Origin: Elusimicrobiales bacterium | GTDB lineage: Bacteria; Elusimicrobiota; Elusimicrobia; Elusimicrobiales; UBA9959 | Direction: 5' to 3' | Assembly (NCBI GenBank): GCA_026419335.1 | Contig: JANZZP010000041.1 | Span: 1-64,000 of the forward strand | DNA length: 64,000 nucleotides | Program-made: the position numbers and the translations under genes | The notes under the pieces: generated by a model | Database searches by the model: none | Told to the model about the DNA's origin: nothing | What the model saw: only the letters and a program-made list of their open reading frames with translations | Shown here: piece after piece, positions 1 through 9,551 of the stretch | Layout: each line of letters opens with the position of its first letter | Position numbering within the stretch: position 1 is the stretch's first letter

Positions 1-663
1 GCTGTAAAAAATTTAAAAACGTCTTTATGGATAAATCCTCTGAATGAAAAATCTTATTATGCTTATTTTGAAATTGTTTTAAAAGGGTTAACATTAGATA
101 ATAAATATTTAGACTTTATTTTTCAAGATGCTATGTTAAATCATCCTAACGATGCATATATATATTGGCTAAATGGTTATTATCATGAAACTATAAAGAA
201 AAATTTAACATTAGCTAAAAAATATTATTCTCTTTCTCTAGTAAATGATCCTATAAATCAACAGTATTATATTTCTCTTGCGCGTGTATCTACACAAAAT
301 GACTATGCCTTTAAGTTTTCTCAAACCTATCGAAAAGTTGTTATAGAAAATCAATATGATACTGTATTAATAAACTCTGATTTAAAAAATTTGGAGGACA
401 TTTTTGGAAATACAATAAGGTTTAAATTTATGAAGGCAAAATATCTTTTTGATATAGGAAAATATGAAGAAGCAGAAGGGATTCTTAAAAACATAATTGA
501 TAATAATCCAAATTTTTTACCAGCATTAAAAGGCATTGCGATTTTGTATGAAAAGAAAAAAGAATATTCAAAAGCTGTGGATTATTATACGAGGTATATT
601 CAATATGATTCAGGAAATAAAGAAATACTAGCCAAGATTAATAATTTAAAAAGTATGAAATAA
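1..663 (+). CDS. TPR-repeat protein, 5' end outside window
   Basis: The reading frame is open from base 1, so the protein begins before the window; the first ATG inside (133) is probably not the start. The visible 220 residues are helical and contain tetratricopeptide-like units, clearest in the last 80 residues (FDIGKYEEAEGILKNI followed by LKGIAILYEKKKEYSKAVDY). TPR proteins are protein-interaction scaffolds. It is followed after 23 bp by an OmpA-like protein and the pilus/secretion genes, so a role in assembling or anchoring that machine (compare PilF/PilW pilotins) is a reasonable guess, but no pilotin lipobox can be checked because the N-terminus is missing. Stop TAA at 661-663. Confidence 0.75.
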   Translation, partial: AVKNLKTSLWINPLNEKSYYAYFEIVLKGLTLDNKYLDFIFQDAMLNHPNDAYIYWLNGYYHETIKKNLTLAKKYYSLSLVNDPINQQYYISLARVSTQNDYAFKFSQTYRKVVIENQYDTVLINSDLKNLEDIFGNTIRFKFMKAKYLFDIGKYEEAEGILKNIIDNNPNFLPALKGIAILYEKKKEYSKAVDYYTRYIQYDSGNKEILAKINNLKSMK

Positions 664-671
664 AAATTTAA

Positions 672-677
672 TATAAT
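672..677 (+). promoter_or_regulatory. Candidate -10 box close to the start of the OmpA-like gene
   Basis: A perfect TATAAT lies 9 nt before the ATG at 687. A start site about 7 nt downstream would give a leader of only a few bases. No Shine-Dalgarno sequence precedes this ATG. AT-rich sequence makes chance matches common. Confidence 0.35.
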
Positions 678-686
678 TTAGTAATA

Positions 687-2243
687 ATGATATATATGAA
701 GAATAAACTATACATGAAAAAAATGTTTATTATAATAAATATTTTGATCTATTCAATAATTTTTGGATGGTCTCAAAATTATTCAAAACAGATGCAGCAA
801 GCTATCTTATTATATCAAGAAGGGAAAAATACTGATGCTATGGACAGATTTATGGATATCTTAGTTACTGGGACTCCTGAAGAAAAAATTTTAGCCAGTG
901 AATATATATCAAAAATAACACAAGGTATTTCTCCGCAAACACAAAAAAACTCAGATACAAAAGTTATTACTGTGAATTCTAAGGATGAAAAAAATAGAGA
1001 ATTTAAAAACGCTACCACACAACCTTCATCTTCGAAGGAAATTAATGAGGAAGATGTGTTGAGTAAAAAAGTTCAAGATAAAATAAAAGAAATTAAAAAT
1101 GACATACTTGTTTCAATTTATAGGAAAAATTTTATTAAACTTTATATGGATTCTAATAATGAAAGACCAAATTATATACTTCTCAAAGAAGATAAAATAT
1201 TTAACGAAGATATGACTTTTAAAACAAATGTGATTGAAGATTTAAAGCTACTCAGCGGACTTTTAACAGTTTTAAATAAATTAACCATAACAATACTCCC
1301 TAATGGTGCTATAAGTGGGAATATGAAAATAGCCAATGTTCGTAGAGCTACAATACTTCATTCATATTTTTTATCATCTGGACTTTCTCCTACTAAAGTT
1401 AAACTAGATATAATTGGAAATATATGGCAAAATATTATCGCGAAAAAAATAGATGATTTTGATGGCATAATACTTGTAATGGATTATAATAAAGAACCAG
1501 AACTTGTATCAGATTCAGAGTTGCCACAGACATATATCGCTTTATATCCAGAAAAAATCGATATAACTAAAAACCAAGCTACAATTGTTGATTTCGCAGT
1601 ATTAATGGGAAAAAATCCTATTGCTAGTTGGAAAATGATGCTTAATAGAAAAGCTAAATCGACAACTTATTCAGTACAAAAGATTGAAAACACAGCTCCA
1701 ATTATCTCACAAATATTGTTTAATGGTAGAGAAAAATTTATGGGGGACCCATATGAACCTGGTGAATACGAGTTTGTGTTAGAAGCAACTGATACTAAAG
1801 GAAACACCGCAACTACAAGAAAAACATTATATATAATAGGTTCAAAAGAAGAAATCGCTTCTAAAGCCATATCAGATGATAAAAACAAAACAGTTACTAC
1901 GGTTAAAGCTAAAAACAAAAAAATAATACACACATCTAACAAAGAACCTAAAAAAATTTTCTATAAAATATACTTTGATAAAGATACATTTAATATAACT
2001 AAAAATAGTAGTGAAACATTAGATAAATTTGTTGAAGAACTAAAAGAATTTCCCAATATTAAAATAAATATAATAGGATATTCCTATTCTAAAGAACAAA
2101 AGTCAAAAACAAAAGCATACAAAAGAGCTCTGGTAGTAAAAAATATACTTATAAAAAAATATAAAATAAAATCATCTAGGATAATTATTTCAACAAAGAT
2201 AGTAGATTTCAAAAAAACAATTGTAGAAATAACACTTAAATAA
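687..2243 (+). CDS. Exported protein with divergent C-terminal OmpA-like domain
   Basis: The protein has 518 residues. An N-terminal hydrophobic segment (about residues 10-28, ending GWSQ) looks like a signal peptide or membrane anchor. In-frame ATGs at 696 and 714 are alternative starts; the one at 714 gives a more typical signal peptide. A short TPR-like stretch follows (ILLYQEGKNTDAMDRFMDIL). The last 100 residues match the OmpA/MotB peptidoglycan-binding fold (IYFDKDTF, INIIGYSYS, KRALVVKNIL), but the usual G-x-T-D peptidoglycan motif reads GYSYS, so binding may be lost. It lies directly upstream of the pilM-pilN fusion with one base between them, which suggests an envelope anchor for the pilus/secretion machine. 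The middle part is unrecognised. Confidence 0.65.
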   Translation: MIYMKNKLYMKKMFIIINILIYSIIFGWSQNYSKQMQQAILLYQEGKNTDAMDRFMDILVTGTPEEKILASEYISKITQGISPQTQKNSDTKVITVNSKDEKNREFKNATTQPSSSKEINEEDVLSKKVQDKIKEIKNDILVSIYRKNFIKLYMDSNNERPNYILLKEDKIFNEDMTFKTNVIEDLKLLSGLLTVLNKLTITILPNGAISGNMKIANVRRATILHSYFLSSGLSPTKVKLDIIGNIWQNIIAKKIDDFDGIILVMDYNKEPELVSDSELPQTYIALYPEKIDITKNQATIVDFAVLMGKNPIASWKMMLNRKAKSTTYSVQKIENTAPIISQILFNGREKFMGDPYEPGEYEFVLEATDTKGNTATTRKTLYIIGSKEEIASKAISDDKNKTVTTVKAKNKKIIHTSNKEPKKIFYKIYFDKDTFNITKNSSETLDKFVEELKEFPNIKINIIGYSYSKEQKSKTKAYKRALVVKNILIKKYKIKSSRIIISTKIVDFKKTIVEITLK

Positions 2244-2244
2244 T

Positions 2245-3792
2245 ATGTCAGTAAAATCTTCAAATTATATAGGAATTTATGTAGATTATAATACAATAAC
2301 AGTATCATCAGCTCAAAAAACTGGGGATAAGATTTTTATAAGAAAAATATTTCATTTGAATATAGATTATAAAGTTGAAGGGTTAATAAAACCATTATCA
2401 CTAAATCTTGATTTTTTTAATGAAAAACAACAATGGGCAATTAAACTAAAAGAAACTTTTAAAAAAATAAAGATTGACACAACTAATATTATAGTGAGCT
2501 TATCTCATAATTTTTCAGTAACAAGATTTTTTACTATGCCATATGCTGAAAGAAAATTTTGGAATAAAGCAATTCCAATAGAATCTAAAAAACATATACC
2601 AGTAGCATTTGATGAACTTGGATATGATTTTTTTGCTATACCTATTGGAGAAAATCAAAAATTAGGCGTTATATTTTCTGTTACGCAGAAAAAAACAACA
2701 GAATTTTTTTCACAACTTCTTAAAGATTGCGGAATGAAAATTGAAATGGTTGAGCCAGTAGTTTATTCTTTTTATAGAATTGCTGAATATTTATCAGGTG
2801 GGAAAGAAAATTATCTTTTCGTTTACACAAAGGCTGATGATGTATATACTTGTTTGATATGGAAAAAAATTCCGATATTATATCGTTATATTTCGTTTTC
2901 AAAATCACCATCTTTTTCTGATAGAAAAACATTGGATTTAAAAGGTTCTATAATGTTTTTACAAAGAAATGTTCCTGATGTTGAGATAAAAGATGTTTTT
3001 GTCTCTGGAGATAATATTGAGTTTGCATCATCTCAAGTAAAAAAAGAAATACAAATAGAACCAATTATAATAGAAACAAAAAGTAGATTCGAACCACAAG
3101 ATGATTCATTTGAAATTTTAATGTCTGTATCTGCTTCGTTGAAGAATAAGATAAAGACTGATTATATTATAGATATATCTGAAAACCAAAAAAGTAAAAG
3201 GATTATAGAAACTGTAAACAAATTTATCATTGGCTTAACAGGTTCTATAGTATTTTTGTTCCTTGTATTATATTTTTTAAATGTAATAAGAACTTATACT
3301 TATAACAATAAGATAAATTCATATTATTCTCAGATGCCAGAAATTTTAGAATTTGAAAATATGCCAGTTGCTGTAATAGAAGATAATGTAAAAAAAATGA
3401 GCAAAGTGGCAAGAGTAATGAGAGCTGTATTTGAAAAAAGAGAATATTTTACTCCAAAACTTGCTGCTATATCTGATACTATACCTAAGGATGTTTGGAT
3501 TAAATCGTTAATTTTTACAAATCCAGTCGCTGTTGATATTTCAGCAAATCCAACCGTTGATCTTATTGCTGATGCTGAGACATATTTAGTTGGAGAGAGT
3601 AGAACTTATTATCTTGACTATTTCATGAAAGAACTCAAAAAAAAGAAAGCATTTGAAATATGCATTCCACCCCGAGGTAGACTCGATTATGAAACTAAGG
3701 ACCCTGAAAATATTATTGATACTACTTTAAACATAAAAAATTACATGAACTTTATAAGTAAGATTAAATTTACATGTAATGGGAAAAAATAA
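2245..3792 (+). CDS. PilM-PilN fusion (GspL-like inner-membrane platform protein)
   Basis: The protein has 515 residues. Residues 1 to about 300 resemble the actin-like PilM fold (start NYIGIYVDYNTITVSSAQ; later VEPVVYSFYRIAEYLSGG). One membrane segment lies near residues 326-348, and the rest (MPEILEFENMP, AAISDTIPKDVWIKSLIF) matches the periplasmic part of PilN. In most type IV pilus systems PilM and PilN are separate proteins, while GspL of type II secretion joins both parts, so this architecture is GspL-like. PilM binds the cytosolic tail of PilN and links to the assembly ATPase; here that link is covalent. It overlaps none of its neighbours but sits tightly between the OmpA-like gene and pilO. 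Confidence 0.82.
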   Translation: MSVKSSNYIGIYVDYNTITVSSAQKTGDKIFIRKIFHLNIDYKVEGLIKPLSLNLDFFNEKQQWAIKLKETFKKIKIDTTNIIVSLSHNFSVTRFFTMPYAERKFWNKAIPIESKKHIPVAFDELGYDFFAIPIGENQKLGVIFSVTQKKTTEFFSQLLKDCGMKIEMVEPVVYSFYRIAEYLSGGKENYLFVYTKADDVYTCLIWKKIPILYRYISFSKSPSFSDRKTLDLKGSIMFLQRNVPDVEIKDVFVSGDNIEFASSQVKKEIQIEPIIIETKSRFEPQDDSFEILMSVSASLKNKIKTDYIIDISENQKSKRIIETVNKFIIGLTGSIVFLFLVLYFLNVIRTYTYNNKINSYYSQMPEILEFENMPVAVIEDNVKKMSKVARVMRAVFEKREYFTPKLAAISDTIPKDVWIKSLIFTNPVAVDISANPTVDLIADAETYLVGESRTYYLDYFMKELKKKKAFEICIPPRGRLDYETKDPENIIDTTLNIKNYMNFISKIKFTCNGKK

Positions 3793-3797
3793 ATAGT

Positions 3798-4373
3798 ATG
3801 AAAGAAAAAATAGTTCAAATTATACATTATATAAGAAATATAATACAGGATGTGCAAGCAGTATATGCAGAAAAAGGCTCAGAACCTTTTAAAAAGCCAT
3901 CAGTTTTTGCTTTGATAGCACTTATTGTAGGATATTTATTCTATAACTCCTCAAAAACTAATCTTACTGTCGCAAAAGATAAACTTGATTGGTTACATTC
4001 AATAAAAGATCATTATGGAGAATATACTACAGCCAAACAAACGATAAAAAAATATTCAGCTAATATTCCAGCATGGAAAGATAAAGATGACTTTTTAAGT
4101 TATACTCTTACAAACATTGCTTCAAAAAATGGAATAACATTCTCTTCAATAGAAAGTCAAAGAGAAATGCCATATGATAGAGTTTTTTATGTAACAAAAC
4201 AAGTTAGATTTACTACAACATTTGAAAAACTTATAAAATTTTTAGCTGATATAGAAAAATCAGATGTTTTGATTGAAATTTCTCAGATAAATATAATTAA
4301 AAAAGAGAATATAACTAATCCTGGAATGTTGGATGTAGATTTAACAGTGGGAACTATATTTGTAAATTTATGA
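3798..4373 (+). CDS. pilO: PilO/GspM-like alignment-complex protein
   Basis: The protein has 191 residues, near PilO length. It has a short cytosolic N-terminus, a membrane segment around residues 35-52 (VFALIALIVGYLFY), a coiled-coil-like stretch, and a periplasmic ferredoxin-like domain (LTNIASKNGITFSSIESQ; TTFEKLIKFLADIEKS). PilO pairs with PilN in the periplasm to form the alignment complex between the platform and the secretin. The position directly after the PilM-PilN fusion and before the PilP-like gene is the canonical pilMNOPQ order. The stop overlaps the next start by 4 bp. GspM is the equivalent call if the machine is a type II secretion system. Confidence 0.75.
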   Translation: MKEKIVQIIHYIRNIIQDVQAVYAEKGSEPFKKPSVFALIALIVGYLFYNSSKTNLTVAKDKLDWLHSIKDHYGEYTTAKQTIKKYSANIPAWKDKDDFLSYTLTNIASKNGITFSSIESQREMPYDRVFYVTKQVRFTTTFEKLIKFLADIEKSDVLIEISQINIIKKENITNPGMLDVDLTVGTIFVNL

Positions 4374-4873
4374 AACGTATTAAAGTTTATATTTTTATAT
4401 TTATATATGGTTTGATGTCTACATATTGTTTTTTTTTATATTATAAAAATAATATTTCATCATTTTATAGATTCGCCCCATCTGATATTGCTATAGAACA
4501 AAAAACATCTGTTAATACCACAACACAAACTGTGATAGATTCTTTCTTTTTCCCACAAACTAACAGAAATCCTTTTTTAAGTCCTATGGATTACGAAAAT
4601 ATAAAAAAGGCTGAACTTGAAAAGAAAAAGAAGGAAGAACTGCTAAAGCAGATTGCTGAGAAACAAAAAGATCTGAGTCAGAAAGGTAAAGATATGGAAG
4701 ATTTTACTAAAGGTATAAAACTTCAAGGCATTGTTGGTAAATATGCTATAATAAATGGAGATATGGTAGAGGAAGGTAGCTATTATAAAAAGAAAATTCT
4801 TGTAGAGAAGGTGAGTTCAAATTATGTTATAATTAATTATAAAGGGAAAAGATATAAACTCATGATAAAATAA
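4370..4873 (+). CDS. PilP/GspC-like secretin-docking protein
   Basis: The protein has 167 residues. A single membrane segment lies near residues 7-24, followed by a linker with the RNPF motif (NRNPFLSPMD), a charged helix rich in Lys/Glu/Gln, and a small C-terminal beta domain (IKLQGIVGKYAIINGDMVEEG) like the homology region of PilP and GspC, which binds the N0 domain of the secretin. PilP proteins are usually lipoproteins; this one has a membrane helix without a lipobox, which is closer to GspC. The start overlaps pilO by 4 bp and the secretin gene follows after 14 bp. Confidence 0.7.
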   Translation: MKRIKVYIFIFIYGLMSTYCFFLYYKNNISSFYRFAPSDIAIEQKTSVNTTTQTVIDSFFFPQTNRNPFLSPMDYENIKKAELEKKKKEELLKQIAEKQKDLSQKGKDMEDFTKGIKLQGIVGKYAIINGDMVEEGSYYKKKILVEKVSSNYVIINYKGKRYKLMIK

Positions 4874-4887
4874 CTCAAGGAGGAAAA

Positions 4888-6549
4888 GTGTTTAAAAAAT
4901 TTAGTTTAGTTATAGTAACACTTTTGTTAATCTTTGATATTTCCCTCATATCACAACAACAAGATGAATTTGAAGCAGATTTAGGAGGACCTATACTTGA
5001 AGAGGCTCAAAAACAAGATGCTTCTCAAACACAAAATGTACCTGGAACGCCGGTTAAACCTGATGCTACTATAGAAACACCTTTATATGAAGAAGCAGAA
5101 GATATATCACCTCTCGATAGAAAAATTGGTCCTATAAGACTTAAAGGAGCTCCACTTACAAGCTTTTTAGATATTATATCTGCGCAATCGAAAGTCAATT
5201 TTATTGTCAGTGATGATGTTACAACAAAGCAAATAACAGTTTTTTTAAGACGAACAACTGTTAGAGAAGCTTTAGAAATTCTTCTCAGAGTGAAGGGTCT
5301 TACATATCAGAGAATAGGTAAAAGTAATACCTATATAATAATGAAAAGAACATCAACTCAGCCAAATCTTGTAACAAAAATATATACTTTAAATTATATT
5401 CCTTTGATTCCTTTAACGGAAAAAGGAGTTGGTTCAACATCTGATATTTCAGAGATTTCAAAAGGATCAGAAGGAATGCAGTTAACTCAACAAATTCAAT
5501 CATCTTCACAGGGAAAGGGAGATGAAGATAGTGGAATAAGTATTATAAGAATAATAAGAAGTGTATTGAGTAAGAAATATGGGACCATTGCTGTTGACCC
5601 TAGGACAAATAGTATTATAGTTACTGATATACCAGAAGTATTTCCACAAGTAGAACAAATAATAGCTGAACTTGATAAAAAAGCTCCTCAAATACTAATA
5701 GAAGCAAGAATTGTAGAAATAAATACAGATAGATTAAATGAACTTGGAATAGAATGGGGGGGGTCGAGAGGAGAGTTAGCATATTTTGCTGGGCCTGCGA
5801 GATTAACTGATTGGGGACTTAGACCTGGTTTTTTTTCTGGAGATAATTGGAAATTCCTTTTTCCAAAAGCTCCGAATGTAACAAATACAGATACCGATCC
5901 AAATGGTTCTTCTTCAAGTGGAGGAGGTGGCGGAGGTGGAACAGTAGATCCTATATATTCCACTGGTAAAACAAGTCCTCAAGGGATATATTATGGTATA
6001 TTTAGTTTAGCTCAGTTACAGGCAATATTTAGAGCATTAGTTTCAAGAGGTGAGGCTAGATATCTTGGAACTCCAAAAATAGTTGCTATGAATAATAAAA
6101 CTTCAATGATAACTATATCAAGGGATGCAGCAGTTGCTACACAAACAACAGTAGTATCAGCAGGAGGTTCTGCTGGTTCATCTTCGACAGGAGTTGAAAG
6201 AGCATCTATAGGTTTGACATTAAAAGTAACACCTCAAGTTAATAAAGAAGGCTATATAACAATGCTTGTTCAACCTCAATATTCAGATATAACCTCATCA
6301 GCTATATCAATTCAAGGACAAAATGTTCTTGATCCTATCACACGAGGAGCTTTAACAATGGTAAGGGTAAAAAATGGACAAACTGTTGTTATAGGCGGGA
6401 TGCTATCTTCAACTGAGCAAAAAGTTATTAAGAAAGTTCCTCTTTTTGGATATATTCCTGTTATAGGATGGTTTTTTACATCTACAAGTGTAAGACGAAC
6501 TAATACAGATTTAGTTATATTTTTGACACCAACAATACTTGTTGATTAA
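4888..6549 (+). CDS. Outer-membrane secretin (PilQ/GspD family)
   Basis: The protein has 553 residues and begins with GTG, fixed by a strong AGGAGG about 6 bases upstream. It has a signal peptide, an N0/STN domain at about 75-150 (PIRLKGAPLTSFLDIISAQ), an N1-type KH domain (TIAVDPRTNSIIVTDIPEV), and the C-terminal secretin pore with the conserved VIGGMLSSTEQK and VPLFGYIPVIGWFF motifs. A run of seven glycines sits near residue 350 in an inserted loop. It is shorter than typical PilQ (about 700) because AMIN domains are absent and few N domains are present. It forms the outer-membrane gate for the pilus or pseudopilus, docked to the PilP/GspC-like protein encoded just upstream. Confidence 0.92.
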   Translation: MFKKFSLVIVTLLLIFDISLISQQQDEFEADLGGPILEEAQKQDASQTQNVPGTPVKPDATIETPLYEEAEDISPLDRKIGPIRLKGAPLTSFLDIISAQSKVNFIVSDDVTTKQITVFLRRTTVREALEILLRVKGLTYQRIGKSNTYIIMKRTSTQPNLVTKIYTLNYIPLIPLTEKGVGSTSDISEISKGSEGMQLTQQIQSSSQGKGDEDSGISIIRIIRSVLSKKYGTIAVDPRTNSIIVTDIPEVFPQVEQIIAELDKKAPQILIEARIVEINTDRLNELGIEWGGSRGELAYFAGPARLTDWGLRPGFFSGDNWKFLFPKAPNVTNTDTDPNGSSSSGGGGGGGTVDPIYSTGKTSPQGIYYGIFSLAQLQAIFRALVSRGEARYLGTPKIVAMNNKTSMITISRDAAVATQTTVVSAGGSAGSSSTGVERASIGLTLKVTPQVNKEGYITMLVQPQYSDITSSAISIQGQNVLDPITRGALTMVRVKNGQTVVIGGMLSSTEQKVIKKVPLFGYIPVIGWFFTSTSVRRTNTDLVIFLTPTILVD

Positions 6550-6550
6550 A

Positions 6551-8293
6551 ATGCCAAGAAAAAAATTAGGTGAAATACTAATAGAACAAAAAATTATAAA
6601 TGAAGAACAACTGAATAAAGCTCTTAAATTTCAAGAACAAAATCATTGTCTTATAGGGGAAGCATTAATAAAGCTTGGGTATGCAACGGAAGAACAAGTC
6701 GCAATAGCTTTATCTAAACAACTTGGTATTCCGTACGCTTCAACTCAAAACCAAATATTAAAGCCAGAAAAAGGACAAGGACTTGAAGATTTAATAGATG
6801 AAAGATTTGCTAGAGATAATTACGTAGTTCCTCTATTTGTTGAAAATGATGTAATTGCTGTAGCACTTTCAGATCCGACCAATCTTATTTTACTTGATAA
6901 TATTAGAGCAAAAACTGGAATGGAACCACAGGTGTTTATATCAACTAAATCGCAAATACTTAAAGTTATAGACCAGCTCTATCAAATGGAGACAAAGCTT
7001 ATAGATCAAGTCGTTGATGCTAAGGGGGAAAAGGATGATGTTTCTGATACAGATGTTCTTACTCCTGATGGTAAGTTAGATCTTGATAAAGTAATATTGA
7101 GTCAATCAAAAGGAGCACAAGCTATAAAAATTGTTAATGCGATTCTAAAACAAGCAATCGCTGAGAGAACGAGTGATATTCATCTAGAAAAATTTGATGA
7201 AAAGGTTTCTCTGAGATTTAGAATTGATGGGGTGCTTCATGAACGAACTGCTCCACCAAAAGAATTATTTGATAATATTATAGCAAGGGTAAAAATTCTT
7301 TCTAAACTTAATGTTGCTGAAAAGAGATTACCTCAAGATGGAAGCTTTTCAATAAGGTATCAAAATAGGACTATAGAAGTCAGAGTTGCAACTTGTCCGA
7401 CAGTATTTGGAGAAAAATTAGTTATGAGATTGCTTGATAAAGGTGGAGTGGAGTTAGATTTAGATAAACTTGGACTTGAACCAGCGCAAAAAGAAGATTT
7501 TATGATGGCTGCTAATTCTCCTCATGGACTTATTCTTGTGACAGGCCCAACAGGTTCTGGTAAAACTACAACTCTTGCAGCACTTTTGTATACTATAAAA
7601 ACACCTGAATTGAATTTTTTAACATTAGAAGATCCAGTGGAAGTAAAAATAGACGGGATAAGTCAAGTTCAGGTTAAACCGGAGATAGGATTAACATTTG
7701 CTACAGGTTTAAGATCCTTTTTAAGAATGGATCCTGACGTAATATTGGTAGGAGAAACTAGAGATAATGAAACGGCAGAAGCATGTATAAAAGCTGCCAT
7801 GACTGGTCATTTAGTTTTGTCTACACTCCATACTAACAATGCTTTAGAAGCAATACCACGATTAATAGATATGGGAGTAGAACCATTTCTTCTTGCATCT
7901 ACTCTACTTCTAACTGAGGCTCAAAGACTTGTAAGAAAATTGTGTCCTGATTGTAAACAACCATATAAACCACCAAAAGATGAAATAGAGATGTTTGCTA
8001 AAGAATCATTATTGAATCCGTTACCAGATTTAAATAAACTAATATTCTATAAACCAAAAGGATGCCCAAAATGTTTTAATATAGGATATAAGGGAAGAAT
8101 AGCAATTTATGAAACATATTTTATAACTGAGGAAATTAAAAAAATGATAACTGCAAAACCAGATATTTTGGCTATAAAAGAGGTAGCTAAAAAACAGGGT
8201 AGATGGGATTTAAGGGCAAGTGGATGGCGCAAGGTACATCAGGGAATAACATCTGTTGAAGAAGTTTTAGCAATGACAGTAAGTGAAATATAA
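6551..8293 (+). CDS. pilB: PilB/GspE-type assembly ATPase
   Basis: The protein has 580 residues from ATG 6551, two bases after the secretin stop; a TTG 12 bases upstream is less likely. An N-terminal MshEN-type domain (MPRKKLGEILIEQKII) is followed by the RecA-like motor with Walker A GPTGSGKTTT near residue 332, the Asp box and Walker B DPDVILVGETRDNE near 400, a His box (GHLVLSTLHTNN), and a tetracysteine zinc site (CPDC near 464, CPKC near 505). This is the hexameric ATPase that powers subunit polymerisation at the cytosolic face. MshEN domains in some relatives bind cyclic di-GMP; whether this one does cannot be told. No retraction ATPase (PilT) is found in the window. Confidence 0.95.
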   Translation: MPRKKLGEILIEQKIINEEQLNKALKFQEQNHCLIGEALIKLGYATEEQVAIALSKQLGIPYASTQNQILKPEKGQGLEDLIDERFARDNYVVPLFVENDVIAVALSDPTNLILLDNIRAKTGMEPQVFISTKSQILKVIDQLYQMETKLIDQVVDAKGEKDDVSDTDVLTPDGKLDLDKVILSQSKGAQAIKIVNAILKQAIAERTSDIHLEKFDEKVSLRFRIDGVLHERTAPPKELFDNIIARVKILSKLNVAEKRLPQDGSFSIRYQNRTIEVRVATCPTVFGEKLVMRLLDKGGVELDLDKLGLEPAQKEDFMMAANSPHGLILVTGPTGSGKTTTLAALLYTIKTPELNFLTLEDPVEVKIDGISQVQVKPEIGLTFATGLRSFLRMDPDVILVGETRDNETAEACIKAAMTGHLVLSTLHTNNALEAIPRLIDMGVEPFLLASTLLLTEAQRLVRKLCPDCKQPYKPPKDEIEMFAKESLLNPLPDLNKLIFYKPKGCPKCFNIGYKGRIAIYETYFITEEIKKMITAKPDILAIKEVAKKQGRWDLRASGWRKVHQGITSVEEVLAMTVSEI

Positions 8294-8311
8294 TTTAGGG
8301 AGGTATTGTAG

Positions 8312-9535
8312 ATGCCTAGATTTATATATACAGTACAAGATGCTGAAGGAAATGTCACCACAGGTGCTATGGAAAGTGAAGATGAGGATTCTGTAATATC
8401 AGCACTTCAAAACAAAGGTTATTTTATTTTATCTATTCAGTCAGAAAAAGAAAAAGCAAAAGGATTATTTTCTCTTACCAAAAAAGGAGAGGGTAAGGTA
8501 AGTGGTAGAGAACTTGTATTTTTTGGGGAACAGCTTTCTACATTAGTAGCTGGTGGTGTACCGTTAGTCAGAGCATTATCTTTACTTGCTGAAAATGCTG
8601 AAAATAAAACCATGCAAACAGTCTTATATCAAATAACTAGAGATGTATCAAGTGGTAGTGCCCTTCATAAAGCATTAGAAAAACATCCTCATGTTTTTGA
8701 CAATATATGGATATCTTTAGTTCAGGCGGGAGAAGTATCTGGACAACTTCCCATGGTATTAAGACAAATCACAGCATATAAAGAAATGCAAGAGGAAATA
8801 AAAGCAAAAATAATAACAGCATTTGCTTATCCAACTGTACTTTTTTTATTATCTATGGGTGTGCTTTTTTATTTTGTTATATTCATAGTCCCAGTATTTG
8901 CACAAATATTTAAAGATTTTGGATTAAAACTTCCTATGATAACTCAAATGGTTATGGGTTTTTCTTACATTATTAGAAATTACTACTTACTTATGATAGT
9001 GTTAGGTATAGGTTCTTATTGGGGGTTTAAAGCTTATGTAAAAACTGAAAATGGACTTTTGACATGGAATAAAATTCAATTTTCTTTACCTTTTATAGGG
9101 GGATTTATAAAGAGTAGAAACTTTGAAAGATGTCTCACTACTTTATCAACACTTCTTAAAAGTGGTGTGAGCATAATAAATTCATTAACAGTATTAGAAA
9201 ATGCTTTTAGAGATAATCTTATAATTCAAAATGCATTGAAAAAAGCAAAAAATGATATAACAAGTGGCAAATCAATATCTGAGTCATTTAGAAGGACAGG
9301 AGTTTTTCCATCATTTGTAGTAGATATGATGCTTATGGGTGAGGAATCAGGAAGATTGCCAGATATGATAGATGTTTTATCTACTTTTTATAAAGAACAG
9401 ATAAACCAGTTTTTAAGACGATTTTCAGCAATAATAGATCCATTAATGATGATTATAATAGGAACTATAATAGGAACAGTTGTTATGTCTGTATATATTC
9501 CAATATTCCAACTTTCACAAATCAAGGGTGGCTAA
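8312..9535 (+). CDS. pilC: PilC/GspF inner-membrane platform protein
   Basis: The protein has 407 residues, the usual length. It starts MPRFIYTVQDAEGN, typical of the family, with a GGGAGGT-like Shine-Dalgarno (GGGAGG) upstream. Two repeats of the T2SSF domain are visible (VFFGEQLSTLVAGGVPLVRAL and RNFERCLTTLSTLLKSGVSI), each followed by hydrophobic helices near residues 170-195, 220-240 and 375-398. PilC is the polytopic rotor-like protein on which pilins are assembled by the ATPase. It follows the ATPase gene by 18 bp and is separated from the pilin gene by 16 bp. Confidence 0.93.
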   Translation: MPRFIYTVQDAEGNVTTGAMESEDEDSVISALQNKGYFILSIQSEKEKAKGLFSLTKKGEGKVSGRELVFFGEQLSTLVAGGVPLVRALSLLAENAENKTMQTVLYQITRDVSSGSALHKALEKHPHVFDNIWISLVQAGEVSGQLPMVLRQITAYKEMQEEIKAKIITAFAYPTVLFLLSMGVLFYFVIFIVPVFAQIFKDFGLKLPMITQMVMGFSYIIRNYYLLMIVLGIGSYWGFKAYVKTENGLLTWNKIQFSLPFIGGFIKSRNFERCLTTLSTLLKSGVSIINSLTVLENAFRDNLIIQNALKKAKNDITSGKSISESFRRTGVFPSFVVDMMLMGEESGRLPDMIDVLSTFYKEQINQFLRRFSAIIDPLMMIIIGTIIGTVVMSVYIPIFQLSQIKGG

Positions 9536-9551
9536 AAAAGGAGGGGATAAA

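Noticed and set aside
5688..5963. Minus-strand frame with a Pro-rich run opposite the secretin
   Set aside because: It is the complement of the glycine loop of the secretin gene; no ribosome site or recognisable domain.
6539..6550. TTG start for the assembly ATPase inside the secretin end
   Set aside because: The ATG at 6551 gives the usual MPRKKLGEIL start and follows the secretin stop directly.
9480..9551. 24-residue upstream extension of the major pilin
   Set aside because: It lies within pilC; the strong ribosome site and the prepilin leader fix the start at 9552.
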